Assembly: GCA_035573715.1 (NCBI GenBank)
Contig: DATLZZ010000008.1
Span: forward strand, 1-64,000
Length of the DNA: 64,000 nucleotides
Reading direction: 5' to 3'
From: JACPRL01 sp035573715
Lineage (GTDB): Bacteria > Acidobacteriota > Terriglobia > Acidiferrales > 2-02-FULL-67-57
Below the pieces are notes generated by a model. That model saw only the letters and a list, made by a program, of their open reading frames with translations. It had not been told where the DNA came from and ran no database searches. The first letter of the stretch is position 1. The number at the start of each line of letters is the position of its first letter. Shown piece by piece: positions 16,496 through 25,643 of this stretch. The position numbers and the translations under genes were made by a program.

Positions 16496-18301
16496 TTGCC
16501 CGACACACCTGAGAACCTGCCGACACCGGCGGAGGCTACGGCCGAGCCGGTGACCGAGCCCGCCAATCCTGCGGAATCCCTCGAAGCTGAAGCCGCTGAA
16601 GTGGAAGACTTGACCACAGTGGAGCTCGAGCAACTGCTCGACGAGTACAGCCCGCAGGCGGCGCCGGCGACCGGCGAAGTGCGCCACGCCACGGTAGTGA
16701 AGTTCACCGAAGATGGCGTGGTGGTGGACCTCGGCCTGAAGTCGGAAGGCCTGGTGCCGTTGGCCGAGTTCACCGACGAGCAGGGCAACCCTACCATCCA
16801 GCCGGGCGACTTTGTTGAGGTGCTGCTGGAAGGCGGCACCACCAACGAGGGCTACATCCCGTGCTCGTCGGAAGGTGCGCACCGGCTGAAGTTGTGGGAC
16901 GAGGTGGAGCGCGCCTACCGGGAGAAGGAGAAGGTGCGCTGCAAGGTGGTGGAGCGCGCCAAGGGCGGCTACGAAGTCGAAATCAACCTGTCGGGCGCGC
17001 ATCCGGGTCGCCGACCGCTCTCGGCCTTCCTGCCCGGCTCGCAGGTAGACCTGCGGCCGGTGCGCAACTGGGAAGGGTTCATCGGCAAGGAGATCCCCTG
17101 CCGGGTGCTGAAGCTCAACCGGCGGCGCGGGCGCGTGGTGGTGAGCCGGCGCACGCTGCTGGAAGAAGAGCAGGCGCTGCGGCAGAAGCTGTTCGACGAA
17201 GTGCTGAAGCCGGGCGCAGTGGTCATGGGCAGGGTGAAGAACCTGACCGACTACGGTGCTTTCATCGACCTCGGCGGCATCGACGGCCTGCTGCACATCA
17301 CCGACATTTCCTACCGGCGGCTGGGACACCCGTCGGACGCGCTGCAACCCGAGGACGAAGTGCGGGTGCAGGTGCTGAAGATCGACAAAGAGAAGCAGCG
17401 CATCTCGCTGGGGATGAAACAGCTTGAGCCCGACCCCTGGGTGGACGCGGCGAAGAAGTATCCCATCGGGCAGCGGGTGCGCGGGCGCGTGACGCATCTG
17501 GTGGACTACGGCGCGTTCGTGGAGCTGGAGCCGGGGGTGGAAGGGTTGATCCACGTTTCCGAGATGTCGTGGACGCGGCGGGTGAAGCACCCGTCGGACA
17601 TCTTGAAGCCGGAAGACTGGGTGGAAGCGGTAGTGCTCGATGTGCAGCCAGGCGAGAAGCGCATTTCGCTGGGGCTGCGGCAGACGCAAGCTGATCCCTT
17701 CGAGCGCGTGCCCCAGCGCTATCCGGTGGGGCGCGACGTGCGCGGGCGCGTGCGGACGCTGACCGACTTCGGCGCCTTCATCGAAGTCGAACCGGGCATC
17801 GAAGGCTTGGTGCACCACTCCGAGCTGAGCTGGGACCGCGGGGTGAAGAAGCCGGCCCAGGTTTTGAAGCGCGGCCAGGAAGTCACGGCCAAAGTTTTGA
17901 AAGTGGATGTGCAGAACCGGCGGCTGAGCCTGAGCATCAAGGCCGTAACGCCCGATCCGTGGGCGACTTTCGCAACGCATCTGCAACCGGGCGCGGTGGT
18001 TAAGGGCAAGATTTTGCGCCGTACGGATTTCGGCGCCTTCGTCGAGCTGGCGCCGGGCGTGGAAGGATTGTGCCACGTCACCGAACTGCCCTCGGACGCC
18101 GATGAAGCCGTGAAGAACGGCGAGGAGTATGAATTCCGCGTGCTCAAGGTCAGCCCCAACGAGCGCCGCATCAGCCTGAGCCTGCGCTCGGAGCTCGACC
18201 GCAAGGCCGCGCAGCAGTACGGCGGCCAAGGACGCGGTACGGCAACGCTGGAAGAGATTCTGACTGCCAAGCTTCAGCATCCGGGCACGGAAAAATCCTA
18301 G
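16496..18301 (+). CDS. rpsA: 30S ribosomal protein S1
   Basis: 601 residues from a TTG start at 16496, preferred because AAAAGGA lies six bases upstream. A GTG at 16475 is in frame but has no ribosome binding site. After an acidic N-terminal tail (about 1-50) there are six S1 RNA-binding repeats; repeats 3 to 6 are recognised by recurring GRVKNLTDYGAFIDL-like segments. S1 brings mRNA to the 30S subunit. Followed by an HU/IHF gene, as in proteobacteria (rpsA-ihfB). A 6-bp hairpin (18301-18321) lies between the two. Confidence 0.97.
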   Translation: MPDTPENLPTPAEATAEPVTEPANPAESLEAEAAEVEDLTTVELEQLLDEYSPQAAPATGEVRHATVVKFTEDGVVVDLGLKSEGLVPLAEFTDEQGNPTIQPGDFVEVLLEGGTTNEGYIPCSSEGAHRLKLWDEVERAYREKEKVRCKVVERAKGGYEVEINLSGAHPGRRPLSAFLPGSQVDLRPVRNWEGFIGKEIPCRVLKLNRRRGRVVVSRRTLLEEEQALRQKLFDEVLKPGAVVMGRVKNLTDYGAFIDLGGIDGLLHITDISYRRLGHPSDALQPEDEVRVQVLKIDKEKQRISLGMKQLEPDPWVDAAKKYPIGQRVRGRVTHLVDYGAFVELEPGVEGLIHVSEMSWTRRVKHPSDILKPEDWVEAVVLDVQPGEKRISLGLRQTQADPFERVPQRYPVGRDVRGRVRTLTDFGAFIEVEPGIEGLVHHSELSWDRGVKKPAQVLKRGQEVTAKVLKVDVQNRRLSLSIKAVTPDPWATFATHLQPGAVVKGKILRRTDFGAFVELAPGVEGLCHVTELPSDADEAVKNGEEYEFRVLKVSPNERRISLSLRSELDRKAAQQYGGQGRGTATLEEILTAKLQHPGTEKS

Positions 18302-18344
18302 CCTGCCTGCGGCAAGCAGGCGTCCGAGCAATGAGGAGGCTGCC

Positions 18345-18644
18345 ATGACCAAGGCCGACCTGGTGGACGAAATCTCCCGGGCCATCGCCGCGACCCGCAA
18401 GGACGCGGAATCAATCGTCGAGACGGTGTTTGAGTCCATCGTCAAAGCGCTGCAGGGCGACGACAAGGTGGAGATTCGCGGCTTCGGCAGCTTCCGGACG
18501 CGCAAGCGGCGCGGGCGCATCGGGCGCAACCCCAAGACGGGCGTGAAGGTGGAAGTGCCGCCCAAGCGCATTCCGTACTTCAAGCCCAGCAAAGAGCTCA
18601 AGGAGCTCGTCAACTCCGGCTCGGCCACGCCCGCCGGCGGCTAG
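18345..18644 (+). CDS. HU/IHF family DNA-bending protein
   Basis: 99 residues. It has the full histone-like fold: N-terminal helices MTKADLVDEISRAI, the FGSFRTRKRRGRIGRNPKTG beta-arm with the intercalating proline, and PYFKPSKELKELVN. The position after rpsA is that of ihfB. A near-perfect GAGGAGG lies before the ATG. Whether it works as a homodimeric HU or as an IHF subunit cannot be told from sequence alone. Confidence 0.95.
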   Translation: MTKADLVDEISRAIAATRKDAESIVETVFESIVKALQGDDKVEIRGFGSFRTRKRRGRIGRNPKTGVKVEVPPKRIPYFKPSKELKELVNSGSATPAGG

Positions 18645-18648
18645 TTTC

Positions 18649-19131
18649 ATGGATTATTTGTGGACGCCCTGGCGCTACCAGTACGTGAGTACAGGCGGCG
18701 ACAGGTCCGGCTGTATTTTCTGCGCAGCCCTAAAGCGCAACAACGATGCCGAGACGCTCATCCTGTTTCGCGGGCAGCACAACTTCATCCTGCTGAACCG
18801 ATTCCCCTACACGACGGGCCACTCGATGATTGCCCCGTTTGCGCACGTGGGTGAGCTCGACAAAGCCGCGCCGGACGTGCTGGGCGAAATGATGCGACTG
18901 GCGCAGCGCCTCCAGCGCGCCTTCGGAGAGCTCTACAGGCCCGATGGCTACAATCTGGGGATGAATCTCGGCCGTGTGGCCGGCGCCGGCGTCGCCGACC
19001 ACTTGCATCTGCACGTGCTGCCCCGCTGGACGGGCGACACCAGTTTCATGACCACCGTGGGCGAGACGCGGCTGGAGCCCGAAGACCTGGCGACGACGTA
19101 TGCCAAGCTGAAGCCCTTTTTCGAAAAATGA
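18649..19131 (+). CDS. HIT family hydrolase/phosphorylase
   Basis: 160 residues. The histidine triad is present as DHLHLHVLPRW near residue 120. It begins MDYLWTPWRYQYV and has a CIFC motif at about 24-27, both typical of the Ap4A phosphorylase-like branch of HIT proteins, which cleave nucleoside phosphates such as diadenosine polyphosphates. It starts five bases after the HU/IHF stop codon and is probably cotranscribed. Confidence 0.93.
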   Translation: MDYLWTPWRYQYVSTGGDRSGCIFCAALKRNNDAETLILFRGQHNFILLNRFPYTTGHSMIAPFAHVGELDKAAPDVLGEMMRLAQRLQRAFGELYRPDGYNLGMNLGRVAGAGVADHLHLHVLPRWTGDTSFMTTVGETRLEPEDLATTYAKLKPFFEK

Positions 19132-19134
19132 TTC

Positions 19135-19163
19135 CTCCGTGTCTCCCGTGACTCTGTGGCTAA
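19135..19163 (+). repeat. Dispersed intergenic repeat (CTGTGGC family), copy 1
   Basis: A degenerate copy of the CTCTGTG...CTCTGTGGCTA sequence found at several intergenic sites of this window, here 44 bases before the acyl-CoA dehydrogenase start. Confidence 0.5.
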
Positions 19164-19206
19164 TCTTATCTGTTAGAATCGCGCTTCCACCGCTGAGAGG
19201 CCTTCC

Positions 19207-20367
19207 ATGAACCTCGAGCTGAGCGACGACCACAAGACGGTTTTGAAAACCGCGCGGGAGTTCGCCGAAAAAGAGGTCAAGCCACTCGCGCACCACTTGG
19301 ACCAGACCGGCGAGTTTCCCCGCGAGACGGTCCGCAAGGCCGCCGAGCTCGGCTTCGCCGGGGTCTATGTTCCGGAGCAGTACGGTGGCGCAGGAATGGA
19401 CCACCTCTCCTATTCCATCATTATCGAGGAGATCTCGCGCGTCTGCGCCTCGACCGGCGTGATCCTCTCCGTTTGCAATACTCTTTTCTGCGACCCGATT
19501 CTGCGCTTCGGCAACGAGGAGCAGAAGAAGAAGTATGTCACGCCGCACGCTCGCGGGGAAAAAGTCGGCTGCTACTGTTTGACTGAGCCGCAGGCTGGCT
19601 CCGACGCCGCCAACCAGAAGACTATGGCAGTGAAGAAGGGCGACAAGTACATCCTCAACGGCACCAAGGCCTGGGTGACCAACGGCGCCGTGGCCGAAGA
19701 CGCCATCGTCTACGCCGTCACCGACCCGTCGAAAGGCTCGAAGGGAATCAGCGCCTTCATCGTTGAGGCGAGTTTTCCGGGCTGGAAGGTTACGCGCGAA
19801 GAAAAGAAGATGGGCATCAACGCCACCGCCACCGCCGAGATTGCGTTGCAGGATTGCGAAGTTCCGGCTGCCAACCTTATCGGCGCCGAAGGCATCGGCT
19901 TCCGCATCGCGCTGCGCACGCTCGATGACGGCCGCGTCGGCATCGCTGCCCAGGCCACCGGCATCGCCCAGGGCGCGTTCGACGAAGCGCTCAAGTATTC
20001 TCAGGAGCGCGTCGCCTTCGGCCAGCCCATCGGCAACTTCCAGGCGATTCGGTTCATGCTGGCCGACATGGCGACCGAGATTGAGGCCTCGCGGCTGCTG
20101 CTGCGCCGCGCCGCCTGGTTGCAGGATCAGACCGGTTTTTCAACGGTGGAGCCGCGCTACGGGCTCGAGGCCTCCATCGCCAAGCTCTATGCCAGCGAGA
20201 TGGCGGCGCGCGTCTGCCACAAGGCGGTGCAGATTCACGGCGGCTACGGCTACAGCCGCGAGTACGCGGTCGAGCGCATGTACCGCGACCAGCGCATCAC
20301 CGAACTTTACGAAGGCACCAGCGAGATCCAGCGCCTCGTCATTGCCCGCCACCTCCTCGGCAGCTAG
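19207..20367 (+). CDS. Acyl-CoA dehydrogenase (short-chain type)
   Basis: 386 residues, the standard length. It is an FAD enzyme that makes the alpha-beta double bond in acyl-CoA during fatty or branched-chain acid oxidation. Family motifs: CYCLTEPQAGSDA, GTKAWVTNGA, QIHGGYGYSREY, and RITELYEGTSEIQRLVIARH, which contains the catalytic glutamate just before GTSE. No electron-transfer flavoprotein gene is in the window. Substrate chain length is inferred only from overall similarity to butyryl-CoA dehydrogenases. Confidence 0.95.
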   Translation: MNLELSDDHKTVLKTAREFAEKEVKPLAHHLDQTGEFPRETVRKAAELGFAGVYVPEQYGGAGMDHLSYSIIIEEISRVCASTGVILSVCNTLFCDPILRFGNEEQKKKYVTPHARGEKVGCYCLTEPQAGSDAANQKTMAVKKGDKYILNGTKAWVTNGAVAEDAIVYAVTDPSKGSKGISAFIVEASFPGWKVTREEKKMGINATATAEIALQDCEVPAANLIGAEGIGFRIALRTLDDGRVGIAAQATGIAQGAFDEALKYSQERVAFGQPIGNFQAIRFMLADMATEIEASRLLLRRAAWLQDQTGFSTVEPRYGLEASIAKLYASEMAARVCHKAVQIHGGYGYSREYAVERMYRDQRITELYEGTSEIQRLVIARHLLGS

Positions 20368-20405
20368 GTTGCCAGTCAGGAAACCGTAGATGGACGCGGG
20401 CTCGC

Positions 20406-20434
20406 TTGTGGGTTTCGAGCCTCTCTGCTAGAAT
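20406..20434 (+). promoter_or_regulatory. rpmE promoter
   Basis: TTGTGG (20406-20411), 17 bases, TAGAAT (20429-20434), 32 bases before the rpmE ATG. An AAAGGAG ribosome binding site follows. Confidence 0.6.
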
Positions 20435-20465
20435 AAGTTTTTGAAAGGAGCCGCGAGGAAGTACT

Positions 20466-20723
20466 GTGAAGAAGGGCATTCATCCCGATTACCACGAAGT
20501 GATGGTTTCCTGCGCGTGCGGAAACACGTTCAAGACCCGCTCGACAGCCAAGGGCGACCACCTGCGCGTTGAAATCTGCGCCGCCTGCCACCCCTATTTC
20601 ACCGGCAAGATGAAGTTCGTCGATACCGCTGGCCGCGTTGAACGCTTCCAGCGCAAGTACGCCGCGGCCCAGCCCGCTCCGCCTCCGGTCAAGCCCGCCG
20701 CCCGCATCATCTCCAAAAAGTAA
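20466..20723 (+). CDS. rpmE: 50S ribosomal protein L31
   Basis: 85 residues. Starts [12 protein letters not shown] and keeps the zinc-binding cysteines (CAC at about 17-19 and CAAC at about 38-41), so it is the zinc-containing (C+) form. The C-terminal tail is extended and rich in Ala/Pro/Lys compared with the usual 65-70 residues. Confidence 0.95.
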   Translation: MKKGIHPDYHEVMVSCACGNTFKTRSTAKGDHLRVEICAACHPYFTGKMKFVDTAGRVERFQRKYAAAQPAPPPVKPAARIISKK

Positions 20724-20774
20724 GTGCTGTGTTCGTTACCGGTCTCCGATGATCAGTGTTCCTCAATTACTTTT

Positions 20775-20827
20775 ATCTTTGTTCATTTGTTATCCTTGTT
20801 CAGTTCTGTGCATCTGTGGCTTCAACC
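20775..20827 (+). repeat. Dispersed intergenic repeat (CTGTGGC family), copy 2
   Basis: Contains the units TTTGTTCATTTGT and TTCTGTGCATCTGTGGCTTC, related to the other copies. It occupies much of the gap between rpmE and thyX. Confidence 0.55.
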
Positions 20828-20884
20828 AGTCTTGAAGGATTCTCCGACTCGCAGTAGACTCTTCCGCCAGCCATAAAGTGCGCG

Positions 20885-22417
20885 ATGGTTGAGACTGCTC
20901 CGCCTCGAGTCACGCTTCGCAACTACTTTTCTCATCCCTACGACTCCGCCATTGCGGCGGCGCGCACCTGCTACTCGCCGGTCATCGTCCAGCCCGAGGA
21001 AATCACCGACAAGCAGCGCCTGACCATCGGCGCCGCCACCTTCGAGGGCGGCCACCACACCGTCTACCAGCACGCGCACTTTGAGTTCGGGCTCGAAAAC
21101 GTCAGCCGGCAGTTTGTTTGGAGCTTCCTGCACGCGCATCCGTTCTACAACTCCGAGCAGCAGTCGCAGCGCTACGTGCGGCAGGACCACGTGCAGGCGT
21201 TCGTGCCGCCGCTGGAGGGCGAAGCGCGCCAGGTGTACGAGCGCGCCGTAGCGCGCGCCTGGGAGCGCTACCGCGAACTCAGCGCGCTGCTTTACGACGA
21301 AACCCACTCCACGCTGGCCGACATCTGGCACCTCTCCGAGATGAGCCACGAGCGGCGTCGCAAGAAGGTCGCCCGCCAGGCGGAAAAGAAGGCCATCGAA
21401 ATCGCCCGCTACGTTTTGCCCATCGCCGCCTTCACGACGATGGTGCACACACTGAGTGGCATCACCCTGCACCGCCTCTGGCGGATGCAGCGCGCCGGCG
21501 ACACGCCCCACGAAGCCTCGCTCGTCGTCAACGAGATGGTGGCGCGCGTCAAGGAAGTTGACCCGCAGTTCTTCGAGCGCATCGGCAAGGAACCGTTGCC
21601 CGAGGAGAAGCTGCCCGAGTGGCGCTTTATGGAGAAGCCGGCGACCAACGGCTTTCACGCGGAATTCGATTCGCAGCTCGGCGGCCGCGTCTCTGTCCTA
21701 CTTGACTATTCCGCCAACGCCGAGCGCGTCGTTGCCCAGGCGGTGCGCGCCGTGCTCGGCCGCTCGGAGTCGGAGCTGTCCGACGACGCCGCGCTCGACG
21801 AAGTGATGAACCCGGCCAAGAACCGCTACCGGCTCGAGACGCTCAACGTCAGCGGCCACTCGCCGCTGATGCGCGCGCTGAACCATGCCCACTACACTTT
21901 CGCCAAGCGCATCAGCCACACCGCCGACAGCCAGGACCAGCGCCATCGCATGGTGCCGGCTTCGCGCCCGATGATGCTGCTCACCGACTCGCCTGCGCCC
22001 GACTACATCACGCCGATGCTCATCCGCCGCGTGGCCGCCGCGCGCGAAGTCTACGACCGCGCCATGGCCGAAGCCTGGGAGGCGAAGAACCACTTGCTGG
22101 AGCTGGGCGTGCCGCGCGAGTTCGCCCTCTATGTCCTGCCCAATGCCACTGCGGTGCGCTTTGTCGAGTCCGGCGCACTCATCCACCTGCTGCACAAATG
22201 GACCATGCGTACCTGCTTCAACGCCCAGGAAGAGATTTACCAGGCTTCGATGGAGGAAATCGAACAGGTGCGCCGCGTGCACCCGCGCCTGGCGCGCCAC
22301 CTCGGCCCGCCCTGCTACATCCGCGCCGGCATCGCTTCGCCCATCTGCACCGAAGGCTCCCACTTCTGCGGTGTCAAAGTCTGGGAGTCGTTTCCCACCA
22401 TCGACCGACAGCTCTAG
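20885..22417 (+). CDS. thyX: Double-domain ThyX-like thymidylate synthase
   Basis: 510 residues, about twice the usual ThyX length. Both halves are ThyX-like: YVLPIAAFTTMVHTLSGITL (about 177-196) aligns with YVLPNATAVRFVESGALIHL in the second half. The ThyX signature is divided. The first half keeps NSEQQSQRYV (89-98) but lacks RHR. The second half keeps QRHRMVPASR (352-361) but lacks the NExSxRY part. The FAD and dUMP sites may therefore form between the halves. The enzyme would make dTMP from dUMP with methylenetetrahydrofolate. Activity is inferred. Confidence 0.85.
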   Translation: MVETAPPRVTLRNYFSHPYDSAIAAARTCYSPVIVQPEEITDKQRLTIGAATFEGGHHTVYQHAHFEFGLENVSRQFVWSFLHAHPFYNSEQQSQRYVRQDHVQAFVPPLEGEARQVYERAVARAWERYRELSALLYDETHSTLADIWHLSEMSHERRRKKVARQAEKKAIEIARYVLPIAAFTTMVHTLSGITLHRLWRMQRAGDTPHEASLVVNEMVARVKEVDPQFFERIGKEPLPEEKLPEWRFMEKPATNGFHAEFDSQLGGRVSVLLDYSANAERVVAQAVRAVLGRSESELSDDAALDEVMNPAKNRYRLETLNVSGHSPLMRALNHAHYTFAKRISHTADSQDQRHRMVPASRPMMLLTDSPAPDYITPMLIRRVAAAREVYDRAMAEAWEAKNHLLELGVPREFALYVLPNATAVRFVESGALIHLLHKWTMRTCFNAQEEIYQASMEEIEQVRRVHPRLARHLGPPCYIRAGIASPICTEGSHFCGVKVWESFPTIDRQL

Positions 22418-22432
22418 CCGCTCGGCGTATTT

Positions 22433-22458
22433 GGAACCGCAGATGAACACAGATGGAG
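22433..22458 (-). repeat. Dispersed intergenic repeat (CTGTGGC family), copy 3, inverted
   Basis: GGAACCGCAGATGAACACAG and following bases; the reverse complement reads CATCTGTGTTCATCTGCGGTTCC, matching the other copies. It lies between thyX and the next gene. Confidence 0.6.
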
Positions 22459-22518
22459 AGAACTGCCGATTTAGGCGATATAATGGACACAGCAGCATCT
22501 AAGATAACAGGTGCCAAT

Positions 22519-23157
22519 ATGCAGCGCGTCCTCACATTTATCCTTGCGCTGCTCGGCCTTTGTGCGCCTGTCCTGGCCTACGACCGTGAGCTGAGGCCGG
22601 AGCAGCTCCGCGAGGGGTTCTACCTCGGCAAGAACGACAAGCGCTACAACGAGTTTGCCCGCGACTATGCAAAGACGTTCCCGTTGCCCAAAGAGGGCAT
22701 CCACATCGAGCGCGTAGAAGTCCGCACTCCTTTCAAAGAGATGGTCGACCGCGCCCGGCGCGCTGCCGACGGCTACAGCCCCGTCACCGCGGAAGCCGAC
22801 TACAAGAAGCAGCCGCCGCCACTCATCGTCGAGGTCACGCTCAAGCTCACGCCCAGTTTCCCCGCTCACACGCCGCACGATTTTCCGGTTGCCTATGGGC
22901 CGGTCTATTTCCGCGACGCGAACTTCTGGGAGGAGTTCGATGTCCACCTGGTGCAGCGCGGCGACATCATGCCGGAGGCGCGGACCGGCCGACCGATCGA
23001 AAGCTGCGACACCTTCGGCGGTTGCATCCTGGTCGGCGCGGTCGTGACCTACATCTTCGACCCCGACCGGGTCGCCTCGCGCCCGGCCACTGTGGTCGTT
23101 TTGAGTCCCGACGGCCAGAAGCTTGAAGCCGAGTTCGACCTCGACCGGTTGAAGTAG
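22519..23157 (+). CDS. Exported protein of unknown function
   Basis: 212 residues from the ATG at 22519, chosen because it begins a good signal peptide (residues 1-19, cleavage near LAYD). The mature part is soluble and mixed alpha/beta, with two cysteines in SCDTFGGCILVG near residue 160. I do not recognise the family. Similar-looking proteins occur as lone genes in acidobacterial genomes, but this is an impression from composition only. The gene stands alone between thyX and a STAS gene. Confidence 0.7.
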   Translation: MQRVLTFILALLGLCAPVLAYDRELRPEQLREGFYLGKNDKRYNEFARDYAKTFPLPKEGIHIERVEVRTPFKEMVDRARRAADGYSPVTAEADYKKQPPPLIVEVTLKLTPSFPAHTPHDFPVAYGPVYFRDANFWEEFDVHLVQRGDIMPEARTGRPIESCDTFGGCILVGAVVTYIFDPDRVASRPATVVVLSPDGQKLEAEFDLDRLK

Positions 23158-23204
23158 GCGGTTGCGACGGCGCGCGCCGACTCTGCTATACTCACGCCGT
23201 AGCC

Positions 23205-23555
23205 ATGCCTCTCCGAGTGCGAACCCGGCAAGAGGACGACAAAGCGATGGTGGTGGCGCTGACCGGCCACCTCATCCTGGATAACGGAACCATGCTGCAC
23301 GACGAAGTGAAAAGCCTGATTGAAGGCGGCGCCAAGTGCGTACTGGTGGATCTGGCGGGCGTGGACTTCATCGACAGCCACGGCATCGGCCAGATGGTCG
23401 CCTGCGAGACCACCGCGCGCAACCGCAAGGCCCAGGTGCGCTTCGTCGGGCTGCGCCCAAAAATTTTCAAGGTCATGGAAATGACCGGCATGCCGTCGGT
23501 GCTCAAGTTCGAAGCCGACCTGCCCACTGCGCTCAGCAAGCTTGGCCAGGCCTAG
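23205..23555 (+). CDS. STAS-domain anti-sigma factor antagonist
   Basis: 116 residues, a complete STAS domain. The phosphorylatable serine is Ser58 in [10 protein letters not shown]. Such proteins bind and release anti-sigma kinases in partner-switching regulation. No kinase or phosphatase partner is adjacent. A possible promoter is TATACT (23187-23192), only 13 bases before the ATG, with TTGCGA (23162-23167) 19 bases upstream of it. This would leave almost no leader. Confidence 0.9.
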   Translation: MPLRVRTRQEDDKAMVVALTGHLILDNGTMLHDEVKSLIEGGAKCVLVDLAGVDFIDSHGIGQMVACETTARNRKAQVRFVGLRPKIFKVMEMTGMPSVLKFEADLPTALSKLGQA

Positions 23556-23614
23556 CCCCGCCGGGGCTGACACCTTTTTTCTCCGCAAACATTTCCCGGG
23601 AATGGACTGCAACG

Positions 23615-24691
23615 ATGGCAACGCTGTTTGAAAAGTTGGATCAGGTGGAGACGCGCTACGACGAGCTGACCCACGAGCTCGCCCGGCCCGAAGTGTTGGC
23701 CGATAGCGCGCGCTACCAGAAGCTCGCCAAGACGCACGCTGAGTTGCGGCTCGTGGTCGAGAAGTACCGCCAGTGGAAGGAGCTCGACCGCCACTTGCGC
23801 GAAACCAGGGCGCTTCTCGACGACCCCGAGATGAAACAGATGGCGCACGACGAACTGAAGCAGCTTGAAGCGCAGAAGGATGCCTGCGAGCAGGAGCTGA
23901 AGCTGCTCCTGCTGCCCAAAGACCCCAATGACGAGAAGAACGTCATCCTCGAAATCCGCGCCGGCACCGGCGGCGACGAAGCCTCGCTCTTCGCTCAGGA
24001 GCTGTTTCGAATGTACACGCGCTACGCCGAGTCGCAGCGCTGGAAGGTGGAGGTGCTGTCCACCAGCCCCAGCCCTATCGGCGGCCTCAAAGAAGTCATC
24101 GCCTCGATTCAGGGCGACAAGGTCTATAGCAAGCTCAAGTACGAAAGCGGTGTGCACCGCGTGCAGCGCGTGCCGGAAACCGAGCAGCAGGGTCGGATTC
24201 ATACCTCGGCGGCGACAGTCGTGGTGTTGCCGGAAGCCGAGGACATCGACATCCAGATCGAGCCCAAAGACCTGCGCGTGGACACCTTTTGCTCCTCCGG
24301 CCCCGGCGGCCAGTCGGTGAACACGACGTATTCGGCGGTGCGTATCACCCACCTGCCCACCGGCCTCATCGTCACCTGCCAGGACGAGAAGTCGCAGATC
24401 AAGAACAAGGCCAAAGCTCTGCGGGTGCTGCGCGCGCGGCTCTACGACATCGAGTTGGAGAAGCAACAGGCTAAGCTGCGCGCCGAGCGCCGCGGTATGA
24501 TTAAGACCGGCGACCGCAGCGAAAAGATTCGCACCTACAACTTTCCTCAGAACCGCGTCACCGACCACCGCATCGGGTTTACACTGCACCAGTTGCCCGA
24601 GGTGCTCGACGGCAAACTCCAGCCGTTGCTCGACGCCTTGGTCGCCCACTACCAGACCGAGCGCCTCAAGCAGGAGCTCGTCGAAGCCTGA
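23615..24691 (+). CDS. prfA: Peptide chain release factor 1
   Basis: 358 residues from the ATG at 23615; the longer open frame overlaps the STAS gene and is rejected. It carries the peptidyl-hydrolysis motif [12 protein letters not shown] and the RF1-type stop-codon tripeptide PET in [15 protein letters not shown], so it reads UAA and UAG. It is followed by prmC, which methylates the Gln of GGQ, as in many bacteria. Confidence 0.97.
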   Translation: MATLFEKLDQVETRYDELTHELARPEVLADSARYQKLAKTHAELRLVVEKYRQWKELDRHLRETRALLDDPEMKQMAHDELKQLEAQKDACEQELKLLLLPKDPNDEKNVILEIRAGTGGDEASLFAQELFRMYTRYAESQRWKVEVLSTSPSPIGGLKEVIASIQGDKVYSKLKYESGVHRVQRVPETEQQGRIHTSAATVVVLPEAEDIDIQIEPKDLRVDTFCSSGPGGQSVNTTYSAVRITHLPTGLIVTCQDEKSQIKNKAKALRVLRARLYDIELEKQQAKLRAERRGMIKTGDRSEKIRTYNFPQNRVTDHRIGFTLHQLPEVLDGKLQPLLDALVAHYQTERLKQELVEA

Positions 24692-24700
24692 CGCATTCTA

Positions 24701-24724
24701 GTTCATCTGTGGTTTCATAATTCC
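24701..24724 (+). repeat. Dispersed intergenic repeat (CTGTGGC family), copy 4
   Basis: GTTCATCTGTGGTTTCATAATTCC fills the 34-base gap between prfA and prmC and ends at the prmC start codon. It supplies a CATAAT -10-like hexamer. Confidence 0.55.
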
Positions 24725-24725
24725 T

Positions 24726-25643
24726 ATGACCCTGCGCCACGCCTTGCGCCAAGCCATCGCCGAGCTGACCGCAGCCCAGGTGCCTTCGGCCTCCACCGCC
24801 GCCGAGGTGCTGCTGATGCACGTGCTGGATGGCGACCGCGCGTTCCTGTACGCTCATCCTGAAGCCGAGCTTTCGCTCGAGCAGGAGCGCGCCTACCGCC
24901 TGCTGCTCGAGCGCCGCGCTGCCGGCACGCCTACGCAATACCTGACCGGCCGACAGGAGTTCTGGGGCATGAGCTTCCAGGTCGAGCCGGGCGTCTTCAT
25001 CCCGCGCCCGGAGACCGAGCATGTGATTGAGACCACGCTCGCCATCGTCCGCGAACGTTTGATGAAACCCAACGCGCGCATTGTGGATGTCGGAACGGGG
25101 ACGGGCTGCATCGCTCTGGCCCTGGCGAGCGAGCTGCCACAGGCCGAGATCTTCGCGACGGATATTTCCGAGCAGGCGCTCGCGGTCGCGCGTCGCAACG
25201 CCGAGGCGCTCGCTCTCACCTCCCGCGTGCAGCTTCTCCATTCGGACCTCCTCGACGCCTTCTTCAGTCCTCACCGGTCGCCGGTCGCTGGTCGCTGGTC
25301 GCCGGATGTCGTCGTCTCCAATCCTCCCTACGTCTCGCCCGAGGAAGCAGACCATCTTCCCCGCGAAGTCCGCGAGCACGAGCCCGCCGAAGCACTCTTC
25401 TCTCCCGATGAAGGCCTCGCCGTCACCCGCCGCCTCGTCGAGCAAGCCGCCAAGCTGCTTGCCCCTGTCGGCTGGCTCGTACTGGAGCTCGGCTATCAAA
25501 TGTCCGAGCGTGTGCAGGCGTTGCTGGGCGCAGGTTGGACGAAGGTCGAAATCACACCCGACCTGCGCGGCATTCCGCGCGTCCTCTCGGCGCAATGGAT
25601 CGGAACCATGGATGAACACATCAGCAGTCCGCACATCCCGTAG
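24726..25643 (+). CDS. prmC: Release factor glutamine methyltransferase
   Basis: 305 residues. The HemK/PrmC features are present: an N-terminal helical domain, the SAM motif DVGTGTGCIALA (121-132), and the catalytic NPPY at 199-202. Two oddities. Residues 181-193 (SPHRSPVAGRWSP) come from a tandem GGTCGC-type repeat inserted in frame just before NPPY. The last dozen residues (GTMDEHISSPHIP) are not prmC-like; they are encoded by a dispersed repeat copy and by antisense of a broken DUF418 gene. Probably still functional, since the core motifs are intact. Confidence 0.92.
   Translation: MTLRHALRQAIAELTAAQVPSASTAAEVLLMHVLDGDRAFLYAHPEAELSLEQERAYRLLLERRAAGTPTQYLTGRQEFWGMSFQVEPGVFIPRPETEHVIETTLAIVRERLMKPNARIVDVGTGTGCIALALASELPQAEIFATDISEQALAVARRNAEALALTSRVQLLHSDLLDAFFSPHRSPVAGRWSPDVVVSNPPYVSPEEADHLPREVREHEPAEALFSPDEGLAVTRRLVEQAAKLLAPVGWLVLELGYQMSERVQALLGAGWTKVEITPDLRGIPRVLSAQWIGTMDEHISSPHIP

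Noticed and set aside
23336..23614. N-terminal extension of prfA
   Set aside because: The extra 93 codons overlap the STAS gene in another frame; RF1 proteins begin with the sequence found at 23615.
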